Source: Halichondria panicea
Lineage: Eukaryota > Porifera > Demospongiae > Suberitida > Halichondriidae
Length of the DNA stretch: 64,000 nt
Assembly: GCF_963675165.1 (NCBI RefSeq)
Contig: NC_087393.1
Span: 1,203,002 to 1,267,001, forward strand
Reading direction: 5' to 3'
In this document: one piece after another, positions 1-11,166 of the stretch
Numbering within the stretch: the stretch's first letter is position 1
How the letters are laid out: every line of letters begins with the position of its first letter
The notes under the pieces: generated by a model
Database searches by the model: none
Told to the model about the DNA's origin: nothing
The model's input: the letters and a program-made list of their open reading frames with translations, nothing else
Made by a program: the position numbers and the translations under genes

Positions 1-171
1 CAGTAATGTACGTTGCTAGCTTTAGAACGTTACCCAAAAACCTTATCCCTCATGCCCATGTTCTAACTGATTTAGATCCCAAAACCTATTGGCTACTAAA
101 AATGCACTATAGCTTAGCAACAGTCAACCTATATAAACAGCCAACCTAGCAACTGCATCATTTCTTTTGAA

Positions 172-726
172 ATGTTCAAAACCATCTCTGCTTCTCTGCT
201 AAGAACAGTTCGAGTCGGGCCTGTTCCACTGCAGTTTAATATCAGTATGGACGAATGAATAGATAGCCATAGCTCCACCCACAAAACCAGCTCCTCGCCC
301 AGCTTTGCAACCAGGAAGCGAGCTGCTCCTACTCCTCCTACTCTCGAAACAAAGAAACCTAAGGCAAGCGGTGCGAGCAAGCCCAGGAAGCGAGCGGCTC
401 CTACTGCTACTGTCGAGCACCTACCGAAGAGACCTAAGCTAGAGTCCATGCAGCGCTTCTCTACAGCAAGTGAAGCTAAACTAACTAAGCTGTCTAAGCC
501 TTTTGTTCCTAAAAAAACAGAAGATGCAACTGCATGGTCTCTAAGAAACTTACATTGCTGGTTGAAGAACAGGAACAACCAAGACCAACTGGAGAAGTGT
601 CCTGAAAATCTACTGGAGGAAATGGATACCAAGAAGCTCAACTATTGGCTTGCAGTACTTTTAGTCGAGACCAGGAAGGTCACTGGAGAATCCTATCCTG
701 CTATATGGAGCATGTCTAGCAGCTAG
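172..726 (+). pseudogene. QRICH1-like (Crypton-related) gene remnant, copy A
   Basis: The 5' part opens with a Met codon at 172 but meets a stop at about 256. From 259 to the stop at 726 the same frame stays open. It encodes a basic Pro/Ala/Lys-rich stretch that looks like a nuclear localisation region (KKPKASG, PKRPKLES), then a conserved block with FVPKKTEDATAW, LEKCPENLLEEMD and VETRKVTGE. That block matches the N-terminal domain shared by QRICH1/ZMYM-type proteins, which derive from Crypton tyrosine-recombinase transposons (established knowledge). A second copy with the same upstream sequence and leader peptide lies at 22.5-23.3 kb. Copy A breaks off after VTGESYPA, so the C-terminal half is missing. 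It sits to the left of BTAF1 exon 6, probably inside the next BTAF1 intron. A sequence near 850 is the inverse of the GGGCATGAGGTA block that precedes copy B, suggesting an inverted-repeat end. Confidence 0.6.
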
Positions 727-890
727 GGATAAGTTATAGTACTATAGTACTATAGCTCATAGTTCCCTGCTAAATACACTCAAATGAGATCTAAGTTATA
801 CCCTCAGCTCTCGGTACACTATGACACATAGATAGATACATGTACCTCATGCCCACGATCTGACGTACCATTACATAGTTGCCTACTCAC

Positions 891-2668
891 CTTTTGTCCA
901 GAGCGTCGGTATCTCGTGACGACCGTCGTGCCATCTGCTTAGCCTTCCTCTTGGCTCTGTTCCTCTCCCGAGCGCTCATCCCTGCCAGCTGTAGAGCACT
1001 CAACTCTTGCACCTCTCCAGACTACAGGGGGAAATGAGAGAGATGTGGGGCTCAATCAAACACCTATAGAAGAACTGAAAGTAACTAAGCTGACAATTAG
1101 AGAATGGGGGAGATTATTTAGTATGATGCACATGTGCTAGCTGCTACAGTACAACTTTGCTAGGCTCTCACATTTAATGACACCTCCAATTAATGTCATG
1201 CAAGTAAAAGTGATCAATTAAGGTTTCAGCTAGGATGAAATGTTGAAAGTTTGGACGCGTGTAAGCGTCTGATGTTGTACTAATGTGATGATGTCATTAT
1301 TCTATAACATTTTTGGGGGGAAAGTTCACCCCCCCCCATTGGATGAAACCCTGAAGATCTCAATACATAATGAAAGTGTGTATGCACATACATTCTTCCT
1401 ATTTGGGACAGTCTCTATCCGGCCCCCGCTGGTCCCAGGTAGGAGGTCTGTATCCTCAAACAGCTGCTCCATTCCGGTCGAGAACACCTTACCTTGAGCT
1501 ACCAGTCCCAGACGTTGTCTCAGCTGGGTCCGATGAAACGAAAGACGCTCCTACATTAGAGGAGGGGGAGGGGTCTCAACGACACTCGTATGGAAGAGGT
1601 GTTACCTGAGGAGACATCTTCAAGTACTCAGGGTCATTGTCCAGAGTGTAGAACTCTTCTCCAGTAGAGGACAGGAGGGTGGTGCCATGGGTCAGCACCT
1701 GCGCAGGGCAGAGGGAAATAGAAAATAGTTATAACAACAGTTACATGACTGTGCATGTAAAGCAGATACAGTATACAGCATCAGTGTATTTGCAAATACA
1801 ACACAGTACAACGTAAAACATAATAAGTACATTAATTATAATAACAATTTTCCCGTATTGTTCCCTATTACTTTCTCTTACCTGTTCTATATTGAAGGAG
1901 TCAAAGGTCATCCAGTCTTCACAGTCTGGGGGGGTTGGGGACGTCTCACCTCCATCGCAACTCTCCTCAGGTTTAGCAGGTGACCACTTCTTCACATTCT
2001 TTGCTATCGCTTCAACGGCTTGCCCAGCCGCAACTCTTGTCTCCCACGACTTGCTGTACAGGTAGCTACACACCTGGTAACAAAGAACGACAGACACAAT
2101 TTATATCTGTAGGATTTATACCCATTTGCTACCATACGCACATACTGTATAGCTAGTTATTTTCGAGGCACTGGTTTTCGAGGATTGACCTCGAACCTCG
2201 AAAATTTAGCGTCTCGAAAATCGGTTTACTTTCGGTTGAAAGACCTCTCTATTGTGGTCATCCGCGAAAATATCCCGCTATACGGTAACTACAAAACATG
2301 TACAAAATCATTACAACTACATTTACCACAAAATTCAAGGAATTTACAACCTCGTTAAAGTGATGATTAGTTACTTTTTTCAGTAGGTTGTGTAACTCGT
2401 GAGGATGAAGTTTCTGAACCGCTCCAATCTGCTCAGCAGCTGCCTTTCTAGTTAGAGGAGAAGTGCCACTGTCTAGTAACACCCAGAGCCGCTCTAGCCT
2501 GAAACAAACAAAATATAACACTTTAAAACAGTTTCATTAGTCAAAAGAAACAATTTGCATGTTAAATAAGTGCTCTAGAAGCTCAAAATATTCAGATAAT
2601 TCATGAGAGACATGAGAGACACCTGGCAACGCCATTTTCTTACACCCACACACTTACCTTGTCGCCAT
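891..2668 (-). CDS. BTAF1: BTAF1/Mot1 TBP-associated SNF2 ATPase, N-terminal part (gene continues beyond left edge)
   Basis: Six coding exons give the first 236 residues: 2658-2668 (11 nt, MAT plus two bases), 2375-2498, 1882-2073, 1606-1698, 1392-1550 and 891-1021. All phases agree. The protein starts [18 protein letters not shown] and contains [20 protein letters not shown] and [17 protein letters not shown], the HEAT-repeat N-terminus of BTAF1/TAF172, which in the family grips TATA-binding protein. Later exons carry [20 protein letters not shown] and [19 protein letters not shown], matching the acidic and basic linker of the human protein. BTAF1 removes TBP from DNA by ATP hydrolysis in the nucleus. 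The SNF2 ATPase lies beyond the window. The first coding exon is only 11 nt. The start codon lies 2.5 kb from the stop of the dispanin gene on the same strand. Confidence 0.9.
2143..2287. mobile_element. Short inverted-repeat element (TACCGTATAGC family)
   Basis: The left end reads TACTGTATAGCTAGTTATTT and the right end is the inverse of TACCGTATAGCGGGATATTT. The interior has many TTCG/CGAA words. It belongs with the copies at 33317, 38641 and 54936. It lies in BTAF1 intron 2, between the exons at 1882-2073 and 2375-2498, with TA at both edges consistent with a TA target. Confidence 0.6.
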
Positions 2669-3154
2669 CTTTTCTGAGCATGCCCAGTAGAGAAATAGTG
2701 GCTTATTTATGATAGCCACTGGAATTTAGCAACTTGACCACATACTTATAACAACATCCGGCCAAGCAAATTACAATTACCACATAAACTTGAGATTAAT
2801 ACTCTTGATTTGGTGACAATCAATTATACTAGAATTATAAAAAGTCAAGACACGCTAATACAATGACTACTACTGCTCTAACAAACAAAATATATTCGAA
2901 CAAAGCCAATGAGCTACAGAATAAGAAGCGTCGCAGGTACACTTGTAATTCATAATTATTCAACTGTATATTCTGTGCCTGCAAGGAAAAGAACAAGTCA
3001 AACATGCCGGCTTTCCATAACATCTGAATTGTATAAACTTGCCTTTTTTGCATACACTGCAGCAAGCCAGCTGCAATAGACGGCTGGTAGATTTCCTTGC
3101 AGTGCACACACTAGTAGCAGCAGCACAGACACAATGAGAGGTGCTCTGTTGTTA

Positions 3155-3400
3155 CGCCGAATGGGTGCTGCTTGTCTCGAAGTATTTGTAGCTTGGACCC
3201 TCCTAGTAGATCTAGTGGTTGGATTGTTAGGTCAAATGGGTGCTGCTTGTCTCGCAGCTTGAACTCTCCTAGTAGATCTAGTGGTTCAATTGTTAGGTCG
3301 AATGGGTTCTTCTTATCTTGAAATATTTGCAGCTTGGGCTCTCCTAGTGGTGGGATTGTTCTTGTTCTGTGTCTGTGGAAAATATTCGCGGCACAGTGAA
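3155..3400 (-). repeat. Three tandem units of about 70-75 bp
   Basis: Three imperfect direct units each contain TCTCCTAGTAGATCTAGTGG or a close variant. On the minus strand they are open and read as RDKQHPFDLTIQPLDLLGG-type repeats within an open stretch from 3422 to 3111. There is no recognisable domain. It could be a decayed coding minisatellite. I would not call it a gene. Confidence 0.4.
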
Positions 3401-3439
3401 ACAGAACTAGGTCTATTGACATCCTTAATTCGACTCTTA

Positions 3440-3807
3440 CTAGCTACAGAATAGTTTCTGATAAGGGGACTGTATAGTTATAATGGGTACTATTATACGT
3501 GTGTGTATACCCACCACTACGGTTTGGGAAGGTTGCTGGGTCAAGGAGAAGTGCCCCACTGCACCAGGTAGCTGGACTGGAACCAATACTCCAAATTCAT
3601 TAACAATGTATAGTTGTTCGACAGTCAATGGCTGTGATTGACGCCTTGGTGAGTTGATTTCTGAGTAACCTGGTAATGTATAGTCTGTCCCAAACCTTTG
3701 ATAGTACAGCAGTGAGTCTGTTGTAATTGGTGTGGGGGGTCTGTATGATGGTGGAGGAGTCACATCTTTAGGAGAGTCTCCTCTAGCTTCTCCATTACCA
3801 AAAGCAC
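3440..3807 (-). CDS. Possible coding fragment, unknown, cut by a foldback element
   Basis: On the minus strand this is open for about 120 residues. It includes a proline-rich stretch (TPPPSYRPPTPITTDS) and the stretch QLYIVNEFGVLVPVQLPG. The latter loosely recalls the LYINAESGQMYMFEDGYYVP region of the neighbouring dispanin exon, so it may be a remnant of a paralogue. Its upstream end runs straight into the foldback element at 3808. No start codon or splice structure can be fixed. It could also be 3' flanking sequence of the dispanin gene that is open by chance. Confidence 0.25.
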
Positions 3808-5040
3808 TACAGTGCAACAACCAAAGAGAGTAGATTTTTTTTTTGGTACACATTTTTTACATTTTGTGGCATATCTTCTAAAGTAAAAGTGATATGATCT
3901 ATTTGAGTGCAGGTACTGAAAGTTCAACTATTGGCGCTTCCATTGGACCACCACCTGTTACATCACATGACATCATCAGTATAAAATGGCTGTCTGAAGA
4001 TGTGTACTTCCGAAAATATGTTAGGAATAGAAGTAGCTTATTTGTTTGAGTTAAGATCTGAAATTTGTTGTGCATGTACCTGAGTATATTTCTCATCTTT
4101 TGAGCTTCAACAGAAGTTTGGGCTACTAGTAAGTTCTGAGAAATACTGCATTTTGTTGTTTTTTGGTGGCAAATATGTTAGGAATACAACTTTAGATTTA
4201 AGGTCTGATTTTTGAGCAGCATGTACTACAATAGTGTACTTTTCATCTGTACTAACTTACAGGAGTTAGGCTAGCCTCTTCTTTGCTAGAGCGGCCCATC
4301 TTGTCAAAAACAGTGCTTTTTATGACTTTTGGGGTGATTTGGCTACGTAGTAAGCTCAATTACCACGCCCCTGTGACACAGAATGACCAACACCAACTGT
4401 GTATTTGCAGGTAGACATCACATGACCTTTGGATGTAGCAAATAACAACAAGATGATTTGTGATGTCACAAATCAATGAATATCATTGCATACGGCAGCA
4501 AAAGTAGCAAAACGGAGCAAAATCACCGTTTTTGACAAGAAGGGCCGCTCTAGCAAAGAAGATACTTGTTTAGCTCCTGTAAGTTAGTGCAAATGAATTT
4601 TACACTATTGTAGTACATCCTTCTCAAAAATCAGACCTTAACTAGCATAAAATCGAAAGTTGTATTCCTAACATATTTGCCACCAAAAAACAACAAAATG
4701 CAGTATTTCTCAGAACTTACTAGTAGCCCAGACTTCCGTTGAAGCTCAAAAGATGAGCAATATACTCAGGTACATACACAACAAATTTCAGATCTTAACT
4801 CAAACAAATAAGCTACTTCTATTCCTAACATATTTTTGGAGGTACACATCTTCAGACAGCCATTTCATAGTGATGATGTCATATGATGTAACAGGTGGTG
4901 GTCCAATGGAAGCGCCAATAGTTAAACTTTCAGTACCTGCACTCAAATAGATCATATCACTTTTACTTCAGAAGATATGCCACAAAATGTGAAAAATCAA
5001 AAAAATCAAAAAATCTACTCTCTTTGGTTGTTGCACTGTA
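3808..5040. mobile_element. Large foldback element with arms of about 500 bp
   Basis: The two halves are inverted copies. The left arm runs from TACAGTGCAACAACCAAAGA at 3808 to about 4330. The right arm runs from about 4500 to the exact inverse ending at 5040. The spacer is roughly 170 bp. Removing the flanking TA leaves CAGTGCAAC...GTTGCACTG, a layout like Tc1/mariner-type non-autonomous elements. Mirror-image open frames of 65 codons in each arm (3899-4096 minus, 4753-4950 plus) are a consequence of the inverted repeat. No transposase is visible. Confidence 0.8.
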
Positions 5041-5215
5041 GGCCTGTCCAAATCTGTAATGGTCAAGCACCACTGAATACTGTTTCCATTCTTAAAGCAA
5101 TTCAGCCTCACCCCTCTATTATTGCTTATTGTCTCATTTGTAAGCCGCGGTTATTAGGAAAAAGTTGTGACAAAAATTAATTAACAATTAAACATAAACA
5201 GAAACACATTATCTG

Positions 5216-7316
5216 TTATTGTAAAGTAAAATATCCTCCTAAGAAATGCAGTAAGAGAAATGTTGCTATAACAGCTAGTATAGCAAACACATGGAAGATT
5301 ATCCCAAGGATGCTGAAACACATCACACACTCGGATCCCTTCTTGGCTGCTTCGTAATATCCATTCCTGTTTGCCTTCCTCACCTTTGTGTGTATGTGTG
5401 TTTTGACAAGTTACAAATTCAGTTAATAGCTGACAACAAATCAGTACAGAATTTCTTGTTTGCGCATAAGTAATCGCTCAACCTTAAATAGTATGGGGCT
5501 CAACTATATCGAATTGCTAAAGTGTAAGCCAAGATACAATAGTCCCATCAAAACAATTAACACTGTCTTATCACACATGTACATTAAAGGTAGTTTGGAA
5601 AATGGGCCATAATTTCCCATTTCGAAAAAAAGAGCGAGTTTTGAAAACATAAGTTGTTTAGCCTCGTCTGAGCTATAAGGATGTTCATCGAGAACTATAT
5701 TACTAACACAACGCTCATTAAAACAAGCAGTTAAATATCGTATTTTGAAAATTTCCTAACTGTGCTTTGCATGCCGCTCACTTTAAAGTTTGAGGCAATA
5801 GCAAAAAACGCAAGTAAGCTATGGCAGCACCATCAAAGGGTCTTATGTACACCATCTTTTTTGCTTTATTGTCAAGTCAGCTGCAAAGCCCAGCTAGTAG
5901 AATCTGATATACTAGCCACAATGCCCCCTTACCTGCAGAGAACAAATGAGAGCTGGTAAAGAGCAGAGGATGAGAACGGGAAGATTGAGACACAGAGTAA
6001 ACATGATAATTAAGATCTGTACAAAGAGGAGGTAATCGGAGGGTGCTGTCATTATCCTACTAGGGGGTGGGGGAGGAGCCCTCCTTCTGGAGGGTTGTGG
6101 TTGAGAGCTCACTGTAGAATCCTTTTGGCGACGATCCTATGGAACACACACAAACATGGAACATATCAGTACACATAAAAATGCAACTGCAACCACAACT
6201 TTATGATGACAATCAAACTGTAAGCGAATTGATAGTATAGTCTCGCAAGCAGCTGTCGAAGGGGGGAAGGACGTCCTCCCTTCAATAGCTGCTCGCGAGA
6301 CTAAATTGGAAGCCCGACTAGCAATAGAGGCACAAGGTAGCATGTGAAGATGACCAGCAAAAAGAAGGATTGGAATAAATGAAGATGAGTATTAATTGAC
6401 TTACTGGTATAGGAGGTTTGTTGATAGACATCTCCTGGAACGTAATCATATTGTCATGAGTTATTGGTACGTAATAGCCGTCCTCAAACATATACATTTG
6501 GCCTGACTCAGCGTTGATATAAAGTGGTAGGAACTGATGCTCTGTAGCAGCAGTGAGTGGAACTGCTTGCGGGTTCATCTTGAGAGAAGATAACTGTCGT
6601 AGAGGAGTACCAGGGGATGGGGTGTAATGACTGTCCGTCAGAGATAGCATTGAGTCTGCTCGACCAATCGAGTTTATGGTTGATGCATTCGAAGGATGCC
6701 TCTTGATTCTGCCTACTTGTGGGATAGTGATTTGAGGGGTGGTGGGTCGCGAGATAGCAATGGAAGAGTTAGAGCGATAACGAAACAGCCTTGCATCTGT
6801 GATTTGCAATCCATTAAGGTCGTGTATGTCAGCCACCATTGATGAGCGTTTGTTCATGTACTCTTCTTTTTCACTCTCAGTAATTGGATGCAGTGACTGT
6901 GGAGCTGTAGTGGTTCGCAGTGGGACATGCAGTTGTTGTTTGACAGCCAGTTGAGAAACCTGCGGCCTCCTCTGATTGTAGTAATCACTACTTGTAATAG
7001 CTACTGAGTTCCTCTGCAGTTGAGCTTTCCTTCTAGATCGAGAGGACGTATTCCTTAGCTGGACTGTTACAGTTGCATCAATGTCATTGGGTAGAGAGGT
7101 ACACCTCGAGAGACTTCTCTTTGCATCCTCCTCCGAGTTTCCAGGCACACTGATATGAGGGAGGGACACTGGGATTGGTGGTGGTTGATTTTTGCGGCCT
7201 CCTGCAGTGAAACAGATTGAAGTGAAACAAAAGCAGTGTAACTATAATGAAACTATTAATTTACCGATGTTATTTGAGTACATGCTGACACCATTGCTTG
7301 CTTTAGCAGTTGCCAT
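5216..7316 (-). CDS. Dispanin (CD225-domain) two-pass membrane protein with a long Ser/Pro-rich N-terminus
   Basis: Four exons with agreeing phases, 7265-7316, 6405-7201, 5933-6136 and 5216-5383, give 406 residues. Residues 1 to about 310 are hydrophilic, rich in Ser, Thr, Arg and Pro, with short acidic and basic clusters and an aromatic patch (QMYMFEDGYYVP). Exon 3 adds APPPPPSRIMTAPSDYLL and the first membrane segment ending CSLPALICSLQ. Exon 4 continues VRKANRNGYYEAAKKG, the conserved cytosolic loop of CD225 proteins, then a second membrane segment (LGIIFHVFAILAVIATFLLL) and a short tail. The intron splits the domain at the LQ/VR boundary. Known dispanins include IFITM and PRRT proteins that act in membranes and vesicle fusion; the role here is unknown. 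The N-terminal region is much longer than in IFITMs. The start codon chosen is the first in exon 1; a non-coding upstream exon is possible. Confidence 0.8.
6236..6303. mobile_element. 68-bp palindromic element, TAGTCTC ends
   Basis: The ends read TAGTCTCGCAAGCAGCTGT and its inverse ATAGCTGCTCGCGAGACTA. The flanks are AATTGATAG and AATTGGAAG, an 8/9 match, suggesting a 9-bp target duplication. It lies in dispanin intron 2. It shares its terminus with the element at 35163-35540. Confidence 0.65.
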
Positions 7317-8645
7317 AAAAGAACTACCTTACTCTAGAGCTGACTGCTAAGAGCTAAAACACGTCTGTAGATCGAATATATGTTTTAACTTAGCTATAGA
7401 GATATCTAACGACCTATGGAATGAAGGCATTTTAACTGCACTATCAAATAGACACTACACATTAGTTAACATCCAAACAAAGACCACATGCAGTCACACA
7501 TATGACATCTGTGTACAGTGCAGGAGGATAAGCATGGTGTTAAGTTACCATCTGTTTGTAGTCTCCAGCGGAAAGTCACAACAACATTATCAAGAGAGAT
7601 CTCTGAAATGTAAACAAATGAATATCAAATTACATGGGACTGTTCGCCCATTGATGACCAAAAGTTACCAGCCTACGAGCTGTAAGTCAGGCTGACTAGT
7701 GAGGCCAACATTAGTGACATAATTATAGGTTAAATGCTGCAAATTTCCACTGCATGCATCACCTGCATGCTTAAAAATAAAATTTCAATATTCCATGGGA
7801 CATGATCACCTAGGTTTCACACTGCCTCTTAAATTGAATGCTGCATGTCATAAAACAATGTTTGCAAATATCTCATTACAACGCGTACATGTAGACTGTA
7901 GTTATACCCAAGAAAATCCATAAAACAAAGTAACTCAAAATCAACATATACATGCACCTTGTTATAAACTGGTCATAGTAATTTTGTGCTACATGAGGTG
8001 TGAAATGTGTCATAGAATTTGGGCCCCCATGTTTACACCCCCCAGGGCCTAGAATTTGGGCCCCCTAGGGGTGGACGGGTCCATTCTGTTAAAGTTCTAG
8101 GCCTCCCACTGTGAAATTTAATAGGCCCCCTCTTTCATCATAAACTATAGCCTTACCTCTAAATTATTATCTATGGTCAAACTAAACACAGGGAGTGCTA
8201 TATATATGTAGTAACCTTGATGACTCAGTTCCTATAGCCCTCTTTATACCGCCAAGAAGCTAGACCAAGGAGAAAAAACCATAAAACCAGAAACGACAGA
8301 AGAGAGTGGAACACGCTCGTCAAAAGCAGACACTCATCTGCTCGAAGATAATGCAGCTTGACTTACAGATGGTTAATGAAACAATGCTTTTTACATCACT
8401 AGACCCTGACAAGCCGCACATTGACTGTAGTGCCTAATTTCACATGTATTATGACAGCCTCCAGACCACTGGCACTGCCAAGGAATTTCCCCGATAAATC
8501 TATGTCGAGAGCCAACTTTTCCAGCTCTACCACCCCACACTACCACAAAACAATATATGGCATATTCGGGCCGATTGTTCCTCTCAGTCTGTGCAGCAAC
8601 AAGAATGGTCATACGTATTTGCCATTGTGTGGGCTTTGTTGCACC
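7317..8645. other. Region upstream of the dispanin gene, no gene seen
   Basis: AT-rich non-coding sequence upstream of the minus-strand dispanin gene. It should contain that gene's promoter, but I cannot point to a core motif. Short open frames near 8391-8796 overlap on both strands and carry no recognisable domain. Confidence 0.5.
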
Positions 8646-8681
8646 TAGCCTCGAAACCAGGCCGGCCTGGATTCGAGGCTA
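8646..8681. mobile_element. 36-bp palindromic element with perfect 9-bp target duplication
   Basis: It starts TAGCCTCGAAACCAGGCC and ends with the near-inverse GGCCTGGATTCGAGGCTA. It is flanked on both sides by TGTTGCACC (8637-8645 and 8682-8690). The duplication shows that the hairpin itself, although only 36 bp, behaved as an inserted unit. Same terminus as 54470-54528 and 55294-55354. Confidence 0.8.
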
Positions 8682-8898
8682 TGTTGCACCATACTATTGG
8701 ATCTGCCGTATAATTATAGGCCTAGTTAGTTGCATGGGCATGGACCCTATTCAGATGGTCAAACCACCATTTTCTTCGGAGTTTGAGAGCTATTAAATAT
8801 AGGGCCAGGGGGAGCAGACTGCAGTCGCTGCTAGTATCCTTGTGGTGAACTATGTATCCTCTATAGTAATACTAGCTACGGTATTGGTACAAGTAAGT

Positions 8899-9935
8899 AG
8901 TTGTACCATGGATATATCGAGGGTGTATTGGATTTGTACTACCGAGGGCAGTTCTATGTATTCCCCGAAGGCGCAGCCCGAGAGAATACATACAACTGCA
9001 CGAAGTACCATAGAAACTGGATTATTGGTATTACAATACACATGCATGCAGATATCTACGGTACAGGTAGCTTGTACTATGAACACCTATTGATTAGTAG
9101 AAGCTGTTATCTAGTAAACACTCTTTGATCCCTGCCGTGCATGCACTGTGCACATTTTATGTGATGTGCTTGCACTTGACAAACCATATTTACAACTTCA
9201 GACACCCGCACATTTTTGTGCTTTCCACAATTGTTGTCAGGGTAGTGTTCTAAAAGAGAGGGTCCTTAAAGGGTGGTGGATGGGCTTTAGGCTGACCACA
9301 GCCAATGTACCCTATAGGTACATGAATGCACACCCTATATAGCAGGGTACATGGGATTTGTACCATTGAGTATCCTGAGAGTTTCTTATCAAATATAGCT
9401 AGCTGCTATAGAAACAATCTTGTACCATGATGTGCTCTGACACTAAGAAATAATATCCATTGAAACTCTCAGGATACTCCAGGGTACAAATCCCGTGTAC
9501 CCTCTAAGGTGTACATTCATGTACCCTAGGGTAGATTGGCTGTGGTCAGCCTAAAGCCCTCTCTTTTAAAGAACACTACCCTGACAACAATTGTGGAAAG
9601 CACAAAAATATGTACACCCCCTGGATCACATTGTGAAGGTCAATTCTTCAAGTATCGATCACTAAAACTACCCAACCGCACTGTAAATGTGGTTTGTCAA
9701 GTGCAAGCACATGTACACAGTGGGTAGTGGAGTGTTTACTATACTACTCATGCAGTTGTAAATGGGTTGGATTAAACAGCTTCTAATCAATAGGGGTTCA
9801 TAGTACAAGCTAGACATCTGCGTGTGTATTGTTTGTACTACCTTACGTATTCCCTCGTATTCCCTCGGGCGCATACATAGAACTGCCCTCGGTATAGTAC
9901 AAATCCAATACACCCTTGATATCCATGGTACAACT
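8899..9935. mobile_element. Second large foldback element, arms of about 480 bp
   Basis: The left arm (8899 to about 9386) and right arm (about 9456-9935) are inverted copies beginning AGTTGTACCATGGATAT. The spacer is only about 70 bp. Open frames on both strands inside it are products of the inverted repeat. No clear target duplication was found. It is unrelated in sequence to the foldback at 3808. Confidence 0.75.
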
Positions 9936-10610
9936 ATTACATGTATAGACTATCTATGATAATAGGCACATTTTTTCAGAATAGAATACTGGGTAAAGAA
10001 AAGCATAACTTATCAGGGCCTACACCAGACCCATGTTATCGACCTAACGTTCAAATAGAAAACATTCGGGGCTGGCTGTACTTTTAATTTTTAGCAATGG
10101 TGGATGATTGTAAACCACGCCATACATCTTTTGTGTGTAGAACTCTTGAAATATCATTGTTTGGAAATTCCAGAACTCGACACGAAAATCTGGCTATAGT
10201 CACCATACATATTATAGTATGGCCCGCGAGATTCGCATCCCAGGCTCTAACTTTACCTCTATTTCTTTCTTTATTCCTCCAATTAATACAATATTTTATC
10301 TTAAATGTGACAAAGAACAGAAAAAGTAGAGCCTGCATGGGACCGAGGCTAGTCAGATCTCCTCTTAGATGTAGCACTTTACAAGACACAGACACACACA
10401 AACACATAAAATGCATACTACCATATACCTCGCTTGTGCATGCGCACTGAGGCATAATAATAGGCAATATCAGGTAATTTGAAAGAAATAATAGGCTTTT
10501 AACTTGAGCATAAAATAATATAATAAAGGGTAATCTCTCGAGCATAATCTACCAATCCCTATAGTGTTCAGACAGAAAGAGTTACATAGTGTGTTGTGCA
10601 GGGGGATATG
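9936..10610. other. Intergenic, with an inverted fragment of repeat R
   Basis: No gene seen. 10375-10463 is an inverted fragment of the repeat that starts near 39342: both contain a TATGCCTC...GCGCATGC...CGAGGTAT hairpin followed by a TGTGTTTGTGTG run. GGGACCGAGGCTA near 10340 resembles one end of the TAGCCTCG elements but has no visible partner. Confidence 0.45.
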
Positions 10611-10998
10611 TGTTGAGCTCTTATCTTGGTGTAGAGGGATTCTAGACACCTAGCTACAGGCAACAACAACTAGTTATAGACAAATTGACTTCACAGTGTT
10701 GTAGCTTAACCAAATTCTTAGATTGAGAAGCAAAACATCAACTGACAATACAGGATAAAACGAAGTTAAAGTGAAGTGAGGCAAAAAAGGTAAACAAAAC
10801 CTTAAATACGTGGAGCAGGGCCCCAGAGGCTCGCACAACAACAAAGGGAGGAAGTGATTATCACTCCAATGAGAATTGTTAGAAAAGAGTATGATATCAA
10901 CATCAACATCAAATCATGGTTAAGGTAGTAGTAAATATTACATAACGTAAGGTGTTAATAAGGTTCTAATTTAAAGTAAGGTACATTGAGCGTCAACA
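10611..10998 (-). repeat. 3' LTR of the BEL element
   Basis: 388 bp, TG...CA termini, collinear with 17000-17390. It lacks the ~29-bp segment seen near 17040 and has a divergent patch around 10855-10900. The adjoining internal sequence on the coding strand is GC-rich (GGCCGGCGGTA), where the plus-strand primer would lie. Confidence 0.85.
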
Positions 10999-11166
10999 TA
11001 CCGCCGGCCAAGACCGGATGGTCTTACAAAACAAAGAGGTGAGGAAATTTAAAGTGTTCACAATTGTCAAATTGTTCATCATTCGGCAGGATTACTGCGA
11101 GTTTGGTTATTGGCCGAGTATAGGTTCCGTTAGTGGAATTAATCCACGTAATTAACGTAATTAACG

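Noticed and set aside
3899-4950. Mirror-image 65-codon open frames in the two arms of the foldback element
   Set aside because: They are the same sequence in inverted copies, with no start context, domain or splice signals; a by-product of the inverted repeat.
8901-9913. Overlapping open frames on both strands near 9 kb
   Set aside because: They lie within the inverted arms of the 8899-9935 foldback and mirror each other.
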